Shown here: piece after piece, positions 53,726 through 62,208 of the stretch
Position numbering within the stretch: position 1 is the first letter of the stretch
Layout of the letters: each line of letters begins with the position of its first letter
DNA from: Clostridiaceae bacterium OM02-2AC
Lineage (GTDB): Bacteria > Bacillota_I > Bacilli_A > Erysipelotrichales > Erysipelotrichaceae
DNA: 64,000 nt
NCBI GenBank assembly: GCA_003481775.1
Contig: QULU01000015.1
Location: forward strand, 1-64,000
Direction of reading: 5' to 3'
Program-made: the position numbers and the translations under genes
The notes under the pieces: model-generated
Database searches by the model: none
The model's input: only the letters and a program-made list of their open reading frames with translations
What the model was told of the DNA's origin: nothing

Positions 53726-55650
53726 TGAAAAGAATGCTAACAAAAAGACAATCCAGTATTTTTTTAGAGCTTTGCGAAAAAGTTGGTGAGTACTATAAAG
53801 CGAACTATTTTTCGGATAAATTTAATATTAGTCTTCGGACCATCCAAAATGACATCAAGGCGATCAAAGAGGACACTGCTTCTTTATCTGATATATTCAT
53901 CATTGATTCCAAGGTACCCTTTGGTACAAGGATCAAAATTCTGGATAGAGAACGCTTTACACACTATCTCAATGATTTGAAGCTGCAATCAGATGAATAC
54001 AACATCAATTACAGGGATGATCGCATCTATAAGCTTCTGAATTTCTTATTAAGCCAAAGGAAAAGTATATCCCTGACAAAATGTGCAGATTATATCTATG
54101 TATCAAAATCCACTCTGACCAGTGATTTAAAGGAGCTGGAAAAGACCCTGTCGAAATTTTCTTTACGTTTGATTCAGACAAAGGGATATATATGGATTGA
54201 CGGACTGGAACGGGATAAACGCATCTGTCTGATGGATGTCAGCTATGCATATCACCCCATGATTCCCAGTAAGCTGATTTCTGATACAGAAGCTGTTCAT
54301 GTTGAATTTATACGAAAGACGCTGATGAAGGAGCTGCTGGAAAAGCAGTATCCGATTTCCGATGTTGAATTTCAGAATATCATTATCTGGCTAAATATCT
54401 CCATCCGAAGAATCACCAATTTCTTTTATCTGAATGACGAGGATATTGACGGTGAGGGAAACTATGACACGGAAATCAAAATTGCAGGAAATATATTTGA
54501 GCGTATTGAAACAAAATATCTGATCCGTGTACCGCAGACAGAAATCAATTTCCTTGCCATGTATATTAACAACCACAGTAACTTCAGCAATACTGATTAT
54601 ATATCAGAGGATCTGAATACATTTATTCTGCATGCGCTGCAGAAAATACACGAATCCTATCCAACGGATTTCACACACGATGTAAACCTGCGAATATCAC
54701 TGGCTCTGCATTGTGTTCCGCTGATATCCAGAGCACGCAATAATGTACAGATCAAAAATGAAATGCTGGATTATATCAAGCAGAGCTTTCCATATGCATT
54801 TGATATTGCCACATATTTCTCCTATCTGTTATCCGAGCGGTATACATGTAAAATTAAAGAAAGTGAAACGGCCTTTCTTGCAATTTATTTCAATAAAAGC
54901 ATCAATGAGTATTCTGTTTTAAAGGGCAACAAACGAGTATGTATCATCACAAATCTAAAACGCTCCGAGTATTTTCTTCTGGAACAGTTTCTGTATGATA
55001 AATTTCAAAAATATATCGTATCCATAACCTTTGTTTCCTCCAATGAACTGGATGATCTGGATCTGGATGCATATGATTTGTTTTTTTCTACCGAGGATAA
55101 CCGGGCTACGGAATCCGGTTTAGCGACAAAGATTGCATTTTTTCCGGATTCCAATGAGCTGGAGAAAATCAAGGTGCGGATCGAAGGCTTTAAAAACGTT
55201 GAGGACATTATGAAGCTGTTTGATCCAAAGCTGTTTTTCGTAAAGGATTTCACAGAAAAGGAAGAGATTCAAAAGTGTCTGGTCGATGCTGCCTCTGTGC
55301 TGTATCAATTAGATAATCTCGCTGAGGAAATCGAGCTGCGTGAGGAATTCGGCTCCACCTATTTTGGCAATGGAATTGCAATTCTTCACCCGATGCATCT
55401 GCTTACAGACGATTCATTTATCGGGGAGATCATACTCAAAAAGCCGGCAGTCTGGGATACGGAGGGAAACCATGTCAATCTGATTTTCCTCGTATGCATT
55501 CAGAAAAACAATTTAGAGGCCTTTCGTGCCTGGGATTATCTTTCCCCTCTGCTGTTCAATAATGAATTCAAGCAGGAAATACTGTCCGTTGAGGATTACG
55601 GAGATTTCAAACGGATATGTGAAGAGAATCTGAAATCGCATATATTGTAG
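53725..55650 (+). CDS. PRD-containing transcriptional regulator (BglG/MtlR type)
   Basis: About 641 residues. Two N-terminal helix-turn-helix units (KRQSSIFLELCEKVGEYYKANYFSD and SLTKCADYIYVSKSTLTSDLKELE), two PRDs (about 170-390), an EIIB-like middle and a C-terminal EIIA-like domain. The EIIA part lacks the usual PH or PHT His motif: AILHPMHLLTDDS is at the expected place, so phosphorylation may differ. Divergent from the dehydrogenase set and probably the activator of both polyol gene sets. GTG 53725 overlaps the preceding mini-ORF stop; ATG 53734 is an alternative start. Confidence 0.88.
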   Translation: MKRMLTKRQSSIFLELCEKVGEYYKANYFSDKFNISLRTIQNDIKAIKEDTASLSDIFIIDSKVPFGTRIKILDRERFTHYLNDLKLQSDEYNINYRDDRIYKLLNFLLSQRKSISLTKCADYIYVSKSTLTSDLKELEKTLSKFSLRLIQTKGYIWIDGLERDKRICLMDVSYAYHPMIPSKLISDTEAVHVEFIRKTLMKELLEKQYPISDVEFQNIIIWLNISIRRITNFFYLNDEDIDGEGNYDTEIKIAGNIFERIETKYLIRVPQTEINFLAMYINNHSNFSNTDYISEDLNTFILHALQKIHESYPTDFTHDVNLRISLALHCVPLISRARNNVQIKNEMLDYIKQSFPYAFDIATYFSYLLSERYTCKIKESETAFLAIYFNKSINEYSVLKGNKRVCIITNLKRSEYFLLEQFLYDKFQKYIVSITFVSSNELDDLDLDAYDLFFSTEDNRATESGLATKIAFFPDSNELEKIKVRIEGFKNVEDIMKLFDPKLFFVKDFTEKEEIQKCLVDAASVLYQLDNLAEEIELREEFGSTYFGNGIAILHPMHLLTDDSFIGEIILKKPAVWDTEGNHVNLIFLVCIQKNNLEAFRAWDYLSPLLFNNEFKQEILSVEDYGDFKRICEENLKSHIL

Positions 55651-55662
55651 GAGGAACATCAT

Positions 55663-56331
55663 ATGACATTTACATTTCTGATTACCGCTGCTGTTCTTAT
55701 TATCCTGTTGATCATTCCACAGATCATGAAACGTGTTGTATACAAAAAACTGACAGGTTATCTGTCAGAAAGAGATTATGAGCAATTTGAAAAGCTGCTG
55801 GACGGGTTTGCCTGCACCTTTTCCTTCAAGCCATACAATCGGGAATACATGCGGTTAAATTCCTATTTCATGCAAGGTGATAAAAGGAAAATCGAGGCAC
55901 AGCTGGATACGATTTTCAGTAAGATGAAAATGAAGGATGAGCAAAAGGCAGCAGCGGCCAGGCAGGGATTTTACTTCTATATGGAAAATCAGAGGTATAA
56001 GAAAGCAGAAAGCATGCTGCATATCTGTCGAAAAGCTGATAAACATACTCCTGAGCTGCATACGATGGAAATGATGTACAGTATTCTTGCTCTGAAAAAG
56101 AGTGAGTATATACAGGAAATCAGAGAGCGGCTGGAGCCGATGAAGAAAATGCCGGATGCTTTTACCAATGATGCAAAGCGTGTTCGTATTGGTATCTTTG
56201 AATATTTGCTTGGTCTGCAGTATACGTATCTCTGCAATAAAAAATTAAGTAAAACCTATCTGAACTCTGCACTGAAAAATTGTAGAAATACGCCTTATGA
56301 GGTTGAAATCCAAAAGCTGTTGAAGGCGTGA
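55663..56331 (+). CDS. Membrane-anchored helical protein of unknown function
   Basis: A 222-residue protein with an N-terminal membrane helix (FLITAAVLIILLIIPQIM), then about 190 cytoplasmic residues made of helix pairs with TPR-like spacing (FYFYMENQRYKKAESMLHICRKA; YLGLQYTYLCNKKLSKTYLNSAL). No enzyme motif. AGGAGGAA precedes ATG, 12 bases after the regulator, so the two are cotranscribed. A scaffold role is possible, but I do not recognise the family. Confidence 0.75.
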   Translation: MTFTFLITAAVLIILLIIPQIMKRVVYKKLTGYLSERDYEQFEKLLDGFACTFSFKPYNREYMRLNSYFMQGDKRKIEAQLDTIFSKMKMKDEQKAAAARQGFYFYMENQRYKKAESMLHICRKADKHTPELHTMEMMYSILALKKSEYIQEIRERLEPMKKMPDAFTNDAKRVRIGIFEYLLGLQYTYLCNKKLSKTYLNSALKNCRNTPYEVEIQKLLKA

Positions 56332-56335
56332 TACC

Positions 56336-57049
56336 ATGAAGCTATCCACCACAGAATACAGTTTCAATGCCTCTTTGTCCTGTATCGATCTGGGACATGT
56401 CGCAGACAGTATGAAGGAAATCAATCAGTCGCGTATAAAAAGTCTTCACTATGATATTGTGGACGGTCAGTTTAATGAATGCTTTATATTTGGTGATCTG
56501 ATGCTGAAGGTATTTCGCAGCTATACGACACTGCCAATCACTGTGCATCTCGCCTGCCGTAACCCGCTTCCATATATAAAGCCCTGTATAGCGAATGGTG
56601 CTGATTATATCGCCATTCATTACGAGGCGGAAACAGACATCGAAACGGCCTTTCAACAAATACGCAGACTTGGAGCAAAGCCGGTACTTGCTTTTCGCTG
56701 TGACACGCAGGTACCAAAGGATTTTATTAAGCTAGCAGCACATTCTGAATGGATTCTTAAACTGAGTGTCCAGCCTGGCTTTTCCGGGCAGCTTTTTCAG
56801 AAGGAAGCACTTCAGCACATAGTACAGATGAAGCAGCTGCTTTTGGAGGCAAAGCTGAATAAGGTGATAGAGGCTGATGGAAATATTCATACGGGAACGA
56901 TACACAGCTGTGCAAAGGCTGGTGCAACGATGTTCACAGGAGGAACCTCCGGTTTATTTCACCAAAAGCACAGCATTGATGAAAGCATCGTGCTTCTTGA
57001 ACAGGCCATCGCTTCAGGAGGAATTTCAAATGGCATTGACAATGAATGA
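56336..57049 (+). CDS. Ribulose-phosphate 3-epimerase-like protein
   Basis: This 237-residue TIM barrel of the Rpe/AlsE family keeps the catalytic pattern: HYDIVDGQFNE (His, Asp), VHLA, LSVQPGFSGQLF and EADGNIHTG (second Asp). It lacks the SPS start of classical Rpe (FNASLSCIDL instead) and has a long C-terminus, so it is a divergent member, perhaps for a different ketose phosphate. The start overlaps the preceding gene's end region (GTGATACCATG). It is distinct from the AlsE-like protein at 15048. Confidence 0.82.
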   Translation: MKLSTTEYSFNASLSCIDLGHVADSMKEINQSRIKSLHYDIVDGQFNECFIFGDLMLKVFRSYTTLPITVHLACRNPLPYIKPCIANGADYIAIHYEAETDIETAFQQIRRLGAKPVLAFRCDTQVPKDFIKLAAHSEWILKLSVQPGFSGQLFQKEALQHIVQMKQLLLEAKLNKVIEADGNIHTGTIHSCAKAGATMFTGGTSGLFHQKHSIDESIVLLEQAIASGGISNGIDNE

Positions 57050-57476
57050 GGAAAGTAAACAAAAGGAACTGAAAAAGCTGCTTTGTGAGAACGAGAAATA
57101 TCTGGCTTCCACATGGGGAAATATCGTATCCTCTACACCGAAGCTGTTATCCTATGCCGTTGCCGCAGACAGACGTCCGAAAATTGGTTCCAGTAATATA
57201 TACTGCTATGTCGGTTTGACAAAAGCAAGTCTGAATATCGTCACATTGCATTCTCTGGATGTGACAAGAGCAACCGGATATTTTCGTATACCATTGCAGG
57301 ATATTCAGAATGCAGCAGTGAAAAAGGGAGTATTAAAAAGCAGTGTGATTCTGAGCTTTGAAAACGAAAGGTTTAAAATATTATGGTTTAATGAGGCAAC
57401 CGGCACGGATATGAAGATGCAGAGAATCAGTGTACGAAGAATCTGTGATTATTTCATTCATGTATCAGAACAGTAA
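57030..57476 (+). CDS. Small PH-like domain protein of unknown function
   Basis: A 148-residue cytoplasmic protein. Helical N-terminus (KQKELKKLLCENEKYLAS), then a beta-rich body with alternating hydrophobics (IYCYVGLTKASLNIVTL, FRIPLQDIQNAAVKKG, SVILSFENERFKILWF) and a final helix, similar to bacterial PH-like domains. ATG 57030 follows AGGAGGAA and overlaps the epimerase end by 20 bases. It ends the PRD-regulator operon and is followed by a strong terminator. Confidence 0.7.
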   Translation: MALTMNEESKQKELKKLLCENEKYLASTWGNIVSSTPKLLSYAVAADRRPKIGSSNIYCYVGLTKASLNIVTLHSLDVTRATGYFRIPLQDIQNAAVKKGVLKSSVILSFENERFKILWFNEATGTDMKMQRISVRRICDYFIHVSEQ

Positions 57477-57535
57477 AAACCGGCAGTGCTACCATAGATT
57501 CTTACGCACATTGGATACAAGTAGTTGAAAAGCTA

Positions 57536-57587
57536 AAAGAAGAAATAAAATCCTATCGCAGGAGCTTTTATTTCTTCTTTTTTTTTT
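57536..57587 (+). terminator. Terminator of the PRD-regulator operon
   Basis: A perfect 15-bp stem (57536-57550 with 57566-57580) followed by seven more T. About 60 bases past the last stop. Confidence 0.92.
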
Positions 57588-57910
57588 ACTTGACTCTACG
57601 ATTTCCATAATCGAAGAAAACCTTCAATAAGCTTCCGTTTTTTTAATCTTCCCTGTGTATCGTTTCCAAGTCGGATACCTTCCTTTCGTGCGTATCATAT
57701 TTTAGAAAAGGTATGATACGCGTCGAAGAAGGCCATATAGCAAAAGGCTGTTTCATAAGCATAGTTACTTATGAAACAGCTGTTTGCCTTCATCCTGAAA
57801 AAGAAGTCAGAGATGTTAAGATATATGGTTCGTGAACTACCACCGGCTATAGAGCAAGCGGCTTCTAATGATTGCTTGCGCATTCATAAAATCTCTATTC
57901 ATTTCGCTTG
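57588..57910. other. Gene-free interval with a long hairpin
   Basis: No supported gene. The interval holds a long imperfect hairpin at 57728-57791: a perfect 13-bp core (GCTGTTTCATAAG 57747-57759 with CTTATGAAACAGC 57768-57780), extended by GCAAA/TTTGC and GAAGG/CCTTC. It may end hydF transcription from the right, though only CCTTTTGC follows the core on the minus strand. Confidence 0.6.
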
Positions 57911-59104
57911 TCAATAGATGATATGCTCCAGTATTCCCTTCATATATGCAATGGCAATTCCGTAATTCGTCATCGGTATTCCTTCCTGTTTTACCTGCTC
58001 GACTCTGGACAGGACATATTTCTTATTGAACATACAGGCACCACAGTGGATGATCAAATCATACTCCTGTAAATTCTTTGGAAAATCTGTACCGCTCACA
58101 ATATCCACCTGCAGGCTGTCTCCATATTTCTTCTTCAGCATGGCCGGAATCTTCACACGCCCGATATCTTCTGCAAGAGGAGCATGTGTACAGGCCTCCG
58201 CAATAAGTACTTTGCTGTTCGCATGCAGCTGATCAATAGCCTTTGCACTCTGGATGAAATATTGAATGTCCCCCTTGTAATTTGCGAATAACACAGAGAA
58301 CGAGGTTAGTAGACTCTCCTCTGGTTTTTTTTCATATACAAGAGGAAACACCTGTGAATCCGTAATAATCAGCTTCGGCGGCTTTGCCAGTGCTGAAAGA
58401 GCAGCCTCCAGTGTATCGCTTGTACAGCTTTGAACAATACATTTATGATCCAGTAAATCTCGAATCGTCTGTACCTGTGGCAGAATCAGTCTGCCTTTGG
58501 GAGCCTGTATATCCTGTGGCATAACGAGTAATACAAGATCATTTGCTGTAACCAGATGTCCGGTTATGGTTTCTTCCGTAAATTCAGAGGGAAGCAGTCG
58601 AATCAGAGCCTGTCGAACTGGCTCCGCTGCCATATCCTCAGCCGCATTCACAACGAGTATCTCCCCACCTGTTTTTCTTTCCAATTTCTGTATCGTATCC
58701 ATTGCATGATCCCTGTCAGCTGTAGCTGCATTCCATATACAGAGAACAGGAATCTGTTTCTCTTTCAATTTTGCATACCATTTCATTTCCCAGGAAATAT
58801 CTAATTCCCGAAACACGAGAATAGCGATATCTGTTTTCTGCAATACCTCTTCTGTTTTTTCAACACGCAGTCGGCCAAGCTCCCCCTCATCATCAAAACC
58901 AGCCGTATCATAGAACACCACCGGTCCTATTCCATGAAGCTCCATCGCCTTGCTTACAGGATCTGTGGTAGTCCCCGCAACAGGAGAAACGGTAGAAACC
59001 TTCTGCTTCGTAATAGCATTTAACAGAGTGGACTTTCCGCTGTTTCGTTTTCCAAATATTCCAATATGCAGACGCACTGCATTGGGTGTATCCTGCATAC
59101 TCAT
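57911..59104 (-). CDS. hydF: [FeFe]-hydrogenase maturation GTPase HydF
   Basis: This 397-residue protein has Walker A GKRNSGKST, the DTAGFDDEG switch and WNAATADRD (a variant of NKxD). The C-terminal cluster-binding pattern CTH ... HCGAC is intact (CTHAPL, then IHCGACM). HydF receives and delivers the 2Fe subcluster. I start at ATG 59104 (MSMQDTPN), one base after the hydG stop, matching known HydF N-termini; the longer frame would overlap hydG by 74 bases. No strong ribosome site is seen, so translation is probably coupled to hydG. Confidence 0.94.
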   Translation of the reverse strand: MSMQDTPNAVRLHIGIFGKRNSGKSTLLNAITKQKVSTVSPVAGTTTDPVSKAMELHGIGPVVFYDTAGFDDEGELGRLRVEKTEEVLQKTDIAILVFRELDISWEMKWYAKLKEKQIPVLCIWNAATADRDHAMDTIQKLERKTGGEILVVNAAEDMAAEPVRQALIRLLPSEFTEETITGHLVTANDLVLLVMPQDIQAPKGRLILPQVQTIRDLLDHKCIVQSCTSDTLEAALSALAKPPKLIITDSQVFPLVYEKKPEESLLTSFSVLFANYKGDIQYFIQSAKAIDQLHANSKVLIAEACTHAPLAEDIGRVKIPAMLKKKYGDSLQVDIVSGTDFPKNLQEYDLIIHCGACMFNKKYVLSRVEQVKQEGIPMTNYGIAIAYMKGILEHIIY

Positions 59105-59105
59105 A

Positions 59106-60524
59106 TCAAAACCGGAAATCCCGTTTCCCCTCATCGATGGAATGCAGATAGGAGGTACAGGTTTCTCTTGCCTTTTCATTTGGAATATTTAACAGCTCCT
59201 GTTCTATTCTGGCACTGCCAAGCTTTTTGGTATCCTCTTTTGCATAATCATCAAGATACTCCCGCAGTGTCAATAATGCATTTGGATGACAGCAGTTTGC
59301 AATCTGCCCGGATTTTACCAGACTCATAAAGCGGTCCCCTGTTCTACCTTCCCGATAGCAGGCCGTACAGAAGCTTGGAATATAGCCCAGCTTCAGCAGC
59401 CAGTTAACCACCTCATCGAGAGTACGATTATCACTTACATCAAACTGTGCACTGTTTTCCTCTTCCTTTTCCGGTACTGCATAGCCGCCGACACTGGTGG
59501 AAGAAGCACCGGATATCTGTGAAATACCAAGGTCAAGAACCTTTTCTCTTGTTTTCTGTGATTCTCTAGTAGAGATAATCATACCGGTGTATGGTACCGC
59601 AATCCGTAATACAGCAACGATTTTGGTAAAGATCTCATCACTGATCGCATTTGTAAATTCATCCGGATTGATATCATCGGCAGGACAGATACGCGGAACA
59701 CTTATGGTATGAGGTCCTACGCCATGCACTGCCTCCAGATGCTCAGCATGCATCAAAAGTCCTACAAAATCATAGCGATACATATTTAAGCCGAACAATA
59801 CACCGCAGCCTACATCATCAATACCGCCCTCCATGGCACGATCCATTGCCTCCGTGTGATAGGCATAATTTGATTTTGGACCATTGGGATGCAGCTGTTC
59901 ATACGATTCCTTATGATAGGTTTCCTGAAACAGGATATAGGTACCGATACCGGCATCCTTCAATTTCTTATAATTTTCAACGGTTGTTGCCGCGATATTT
60001 ACATTTACTCGGCGTATTGCTCCATTTTTATGCTTGATACCGTAAATCGTTTTAATGCTTTCCAAAACATAGTCGATCGGTGAATGAACAGGATCCTCTC
60101 CTGTTTCCAGAGCAAGGCGCTTATGTCCCATATCCTGCAGAGCAATGACCTCCTGCCGAATTTCTTCCTGCGTCAGCTTTTTTCTGCGAATATGCTTGTT
60201 CTTATGATGATAGGGACAGTATACACAGCCGTTTACACAATAATTGGAGAGATACAGCGGAGCAAACATGACGATTCGATTGCCATACAGCTTCTGCTTG
60301 ATCTGCTTTGCCAGCGTAAACATTTTTTCGTTTTCCTCCGGTAGCTCACATTCCAGTAATACAGCAGCCTCCCTGTGTGTAAGCCCCTTACAATCTTTTG
60401 CACGTTCAATCAGGGAGCTGATCAATTCCTTATTACGCTTGTTCTCCTGTGCAAAGCGCAGCGTTTCTTTGATTTCCTCATCGTCGATAAATTCCGTCGC
60501 TTTCAGTGAATGTTTATTGTACAT
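59106..60524 (-). CDS. hydG: [FeFe]-hydrogenase maturase HydG (tyrosine lyase)
   Basis: A 472-residue radical-SAM enzyme. The CxxxCxxC motif is CVNGCVYC; the C-terminal auxiliary-cluster motif CTACYREGRTGDRFM is intact. HydG cleaves tyrosine to supply CO and CN ligands. AGAGGAAAA precedes ATG; the start overlaps the hydE end by 22 bases. Confidence 0.97.
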   Translation of the reverse strand: MYNKHSLKATEFIDDEEIKETLRFAQENKRNKELISSLIERAKDCKGLTHREAAVLLECELPEENEKMFTLAKQIKQKLYGNRIVMFAPLYLSNYCVNGCVYCPYHHKNKHIRRKKLTQEEIRQEVIALQDMGHKRLALETGEDPVHSPIDYVLESIKTIYGIKHKNGAIRRVNVNIAATTVENYKKLKDAGIGTYILFQETYHKESYEQLHPNGPKSNYAYHTEAMDRAMEGGIDDVGCGVLFGLNMYRYDFVGLLMHAEHLEAVHGVGPHTISVPRICPADDINPDEFTNAISDEIFTKIVAVLRIAVPYTGMIISTRESQKTREKVLDLGISQISGASSTSVGGYAVPEKEEENSAQFDVSDNRTLDEVVNWLLKLGYIPSFCTACYREGRTGDRFMSLVKSGQIANCCHPNALLTLREYLDDYAKEDTKKLGSARIEQELLNIPNEKARETCTSYLHSIDEGKRDFRF

Positions 60525-61591
60525 ATACGTTTTTCCTCTATCTTTCTTATACTGTCGCCGCGATCTATTACCAGTTCATATCCTATGCGTTTCATACGAT
60601 TGGACAGACATAATCTGCATTCGGCTGCTTCATCACCGGTGCAGATTTTATTATCATACAGCATATATTTTTTTCTCACAGCCACCGGACTTAGATTCGG
60701 CATGACAACATTGGCACCTGCCAGAATTCCCTGTTCTCTTCCCTGTGGATCAATCGTACCCAGAGCTGTAGTTGCCGGAAGCAGAACATCCGGCAGTATC
60801 AGGCGAATGATGGAAAGCAATGTCAGTGTCAGCGTGAAGCTGCCGGCCTGCTCATTACAAAACGGTGTATCATGATGCGGAAGAAAAGGTCCGATGCCCA
60901 CCATTTCCGGCTGCAGTTCCTTCATGAAATGCAAGTCCTCCACAATATTCTTTAGCGTCTGTGATGGAGAACCGACCATAATTCCACAGCCGGTTTGAAA
61001 ACCGATTGCCTTCAAATCCTTCAAGCACTGCTTACGATGCTCACTGGAAAGCTCTTGCGGATGCAGACATCGGTAATGCTGTGCATTGCTTGTTTCATGT
61101 CGCAGCAGGTAGCGATCAGCTCCCGCATCAAAGTAGCGCTGATAGCTCTCCTTTTCTTTTTCCCCAAGTGACAGTGTAATGGCACAGTCTGGATACTGCT
61201 GTTTTATATCGGTTATGATTTCAATGAGTTTCTCATCCGTATAATACCCGTCCTCTCCGGACTGCAGGACAAAGGTGCGAAAGCCCAATCCATAGCCTTC
61301 CTTACAGCAGGCAAGTATGTCTTCTTTTTCCAGACGGTATCTTTGCGCACGGGTATTGCTGCGGCGGATACCGCAGTAATAACAGTCATTGCGGCAGTAA
61401 TTGCTAAATTCTATCAGTCCGCGGGTATAGACCTTATTTCCATAATATCTGTGCGCTGTTTTTCTTGCATACGCAGCAAGCTGACTACGTAAGAAAGCAT
61501 CCTCGTGATGAGCAAGCAGTTCCAGAAATTCTTCATCCCGCAGCCATCCACTCTTATACAGCTTTTCCATCAGAAATCCGTAATCAGCCAT
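60503..61591 (-). CDS. hydE: [FeFe]-hydrogenase maturase HydE
   Basis: A 362-residue radical-SAM enzyme. CRNDCYYCG is the cluster motif; EFSN-CRNDC and the IGPFLPH segment fit HydE. It helps build the 2Fe subcluster upstream of HydF. Overlaps the TM1266-type gene end by 8 bases and starts after GGAGAAAACGG. Confidence 0.96.
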   Translation of the reverse strand: MADYGFLMEKLYKSGWLRDEEFLELLAHHEDAFLRSQLAAYARKTAHRYYGNKVYTRGLIEFSNYCRNDCYYCGIRRSNTRAQRYRLEKEDILACCKEGYGLGFRTFVLQSGEDGYYTDEKLIEIITDIKQQYPDCAITLSLGEKEKESYQRYFDAGADRYLLRHETSNAQHYRCLHPQELSSEHRKQCLKDLKAIGFQTGCGIMVGSPSQTLKNIVEDLHFMKELQPEMVGIGPFLPHHDTPFCNEQAGSFTLTLTLLSIIRLILPDVLLPATTALGTIDPQGREQGILAGANVVMPNLSPVAVRKKYMLYDNKICTGDEAAECRLCLSNRMKRIGYELVIDRGDSIRKIEEKRICTINIH

Positions 61592-61847
61592 CCGTTTTCT
61601 CCATCACATTGGAATACAGTGCCTTTGTACTGACACCCTCCAGCTTTCCAAGCTTTCCGGATAAAGCAGAAATCACAGGCTGTGGCGCGTCCATAATGAT
61701 ACTGATTACCGAAATTTTTCTTTTTTGATACGGTACTCCCATACGTCCGAGAATATATTGTGCATATTCATGAAGTATGGAATTGATTTTCTCTGCAGAT
61801 TCCGTATTTTCTACAATGATGCCGATAACAGCTACTCTTGTTTCCAT
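61584..61847 (-). CDS. TM1266-type iron-only hydrogenase system regulator
   Basis: An 87-residue ACT-like protein (ETRVAVIGIIVENTESAEKIN, then ISVISIIMDAP and LSGKLGKLEGVSTKALYS), the TM1266 family that accompanies hydEFG in many anaerobes. Its exact role is not known. First gene of the maturation operon, behind TTAGGAGGATC and the leader switch at 61863-62045. No hydrogenase structural gene is in the window. Confidence 0.88.
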   Translation of the reverse strand: METRVAVIGIIVENTESAEKINSILHEYAQYILGRMGVPYQKRKISVISIIMDAPQPVISALSGKLGKLEGVSTKALYSNVMEKTDG

Positions 61848-61862
61848 ATGATCCTCCTAACA

Positions 61863-61893
61863 TAAAAAAATTCTTGTCCGAAAAAACAAGAAT
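61863..61893 (-). terminator. Attenuator terminator in the hyd leader
   Basis: ATTCTTGT and ACAAGAAT (minus strand 61893-61886 and 61877-61870) form an 8-bp stem with an 8-base loop, followed by seven T, ending 15 bases before the TM1266 start. Because it lies inside the leader it would stop transcription before the operon. Confidence 0.8.
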
Positions 61894-61920
61894 ACAGTAA
61901 AAAAACTATTTGCATTCCCG
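61887..61920 (-). promoter_or_regulatory. Candidate antiterminator helix of the hyd leader
   Basis: CGGGAATGCA (minus strand, 61920-61911) can pair with TGTATTCTTG (61896-61887) over ten positions including three G-U. The second strand takes seven bases of the terminator's 5' arm, so the two structures exclude one another. Confidence 0.6.
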
Positions 61921-62010
61921 TCTTTTTCCTCAGGCTGTTCCTTTAGAAGCAGATCGTCAGCGATCGATGTTTGATGTTTACAGTCAGATTTACTTTCCGC
62001 TCACTTCAAC
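61921..62010 (-). ncRNA. Leader RNA upstream of the switch, unassigned
   Basis: About 90 transcribed bases between the promoter and the antiterminator. One clear small hairpin (GATCG-CTGA-CGATC) and several purine-rich runs are visible. I cannot assign it to a known riboswitch class from memory. It would be the sensing domain if this is a riboswitch, or a protein- or T-box-like target if not. Confidence 0.5.
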
Positions 62011-62016
62011 ACCTTG

Positions 62017-62045
62017 ATTATAGCACCTTGTTTATTTGTTCACAA
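62017..62045 (-). promoter_or_regulatory. Sigma-A promoter of the hyd maturation operon
   Basis: TTGTGA (62040-62045), 17-base spacer, TATAAT (62017-62022) on the minus strand. Predicted start near 62010, giving a leader of about 160 bases. Confidence 0.8.
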
Positions 62046-62208
62046 GCAATATGGTGCGGCTATTAAAAAAAATGTAACCCTTTATTTATAAAATTATGTA
62101 TAGGATACAAAGCATCTGTCAATCCTCAGCCTTTCACAATTGATTCATAAGAAAAATACACCGTTATTATGTTCATTTGTTTCTATATATGTTTTCATAT
62201 GTTTTCCT

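Noticed and set aside
57695..57883. 62-codon leftward frame
   Set aside because: It is mainly the translation of the long hairpin at 57728-57791; no ribosome site or homology.
61863..62010. Assignment of the hyd leader to a named riboswitch class
   Set aside because: I compared it from memory with SAM, TPP, FMN, cobalamin, THF, fluoride, ZTP, Moco, glycine and c-di-GMP motifs and found no convincing match, so I left it unassigned.
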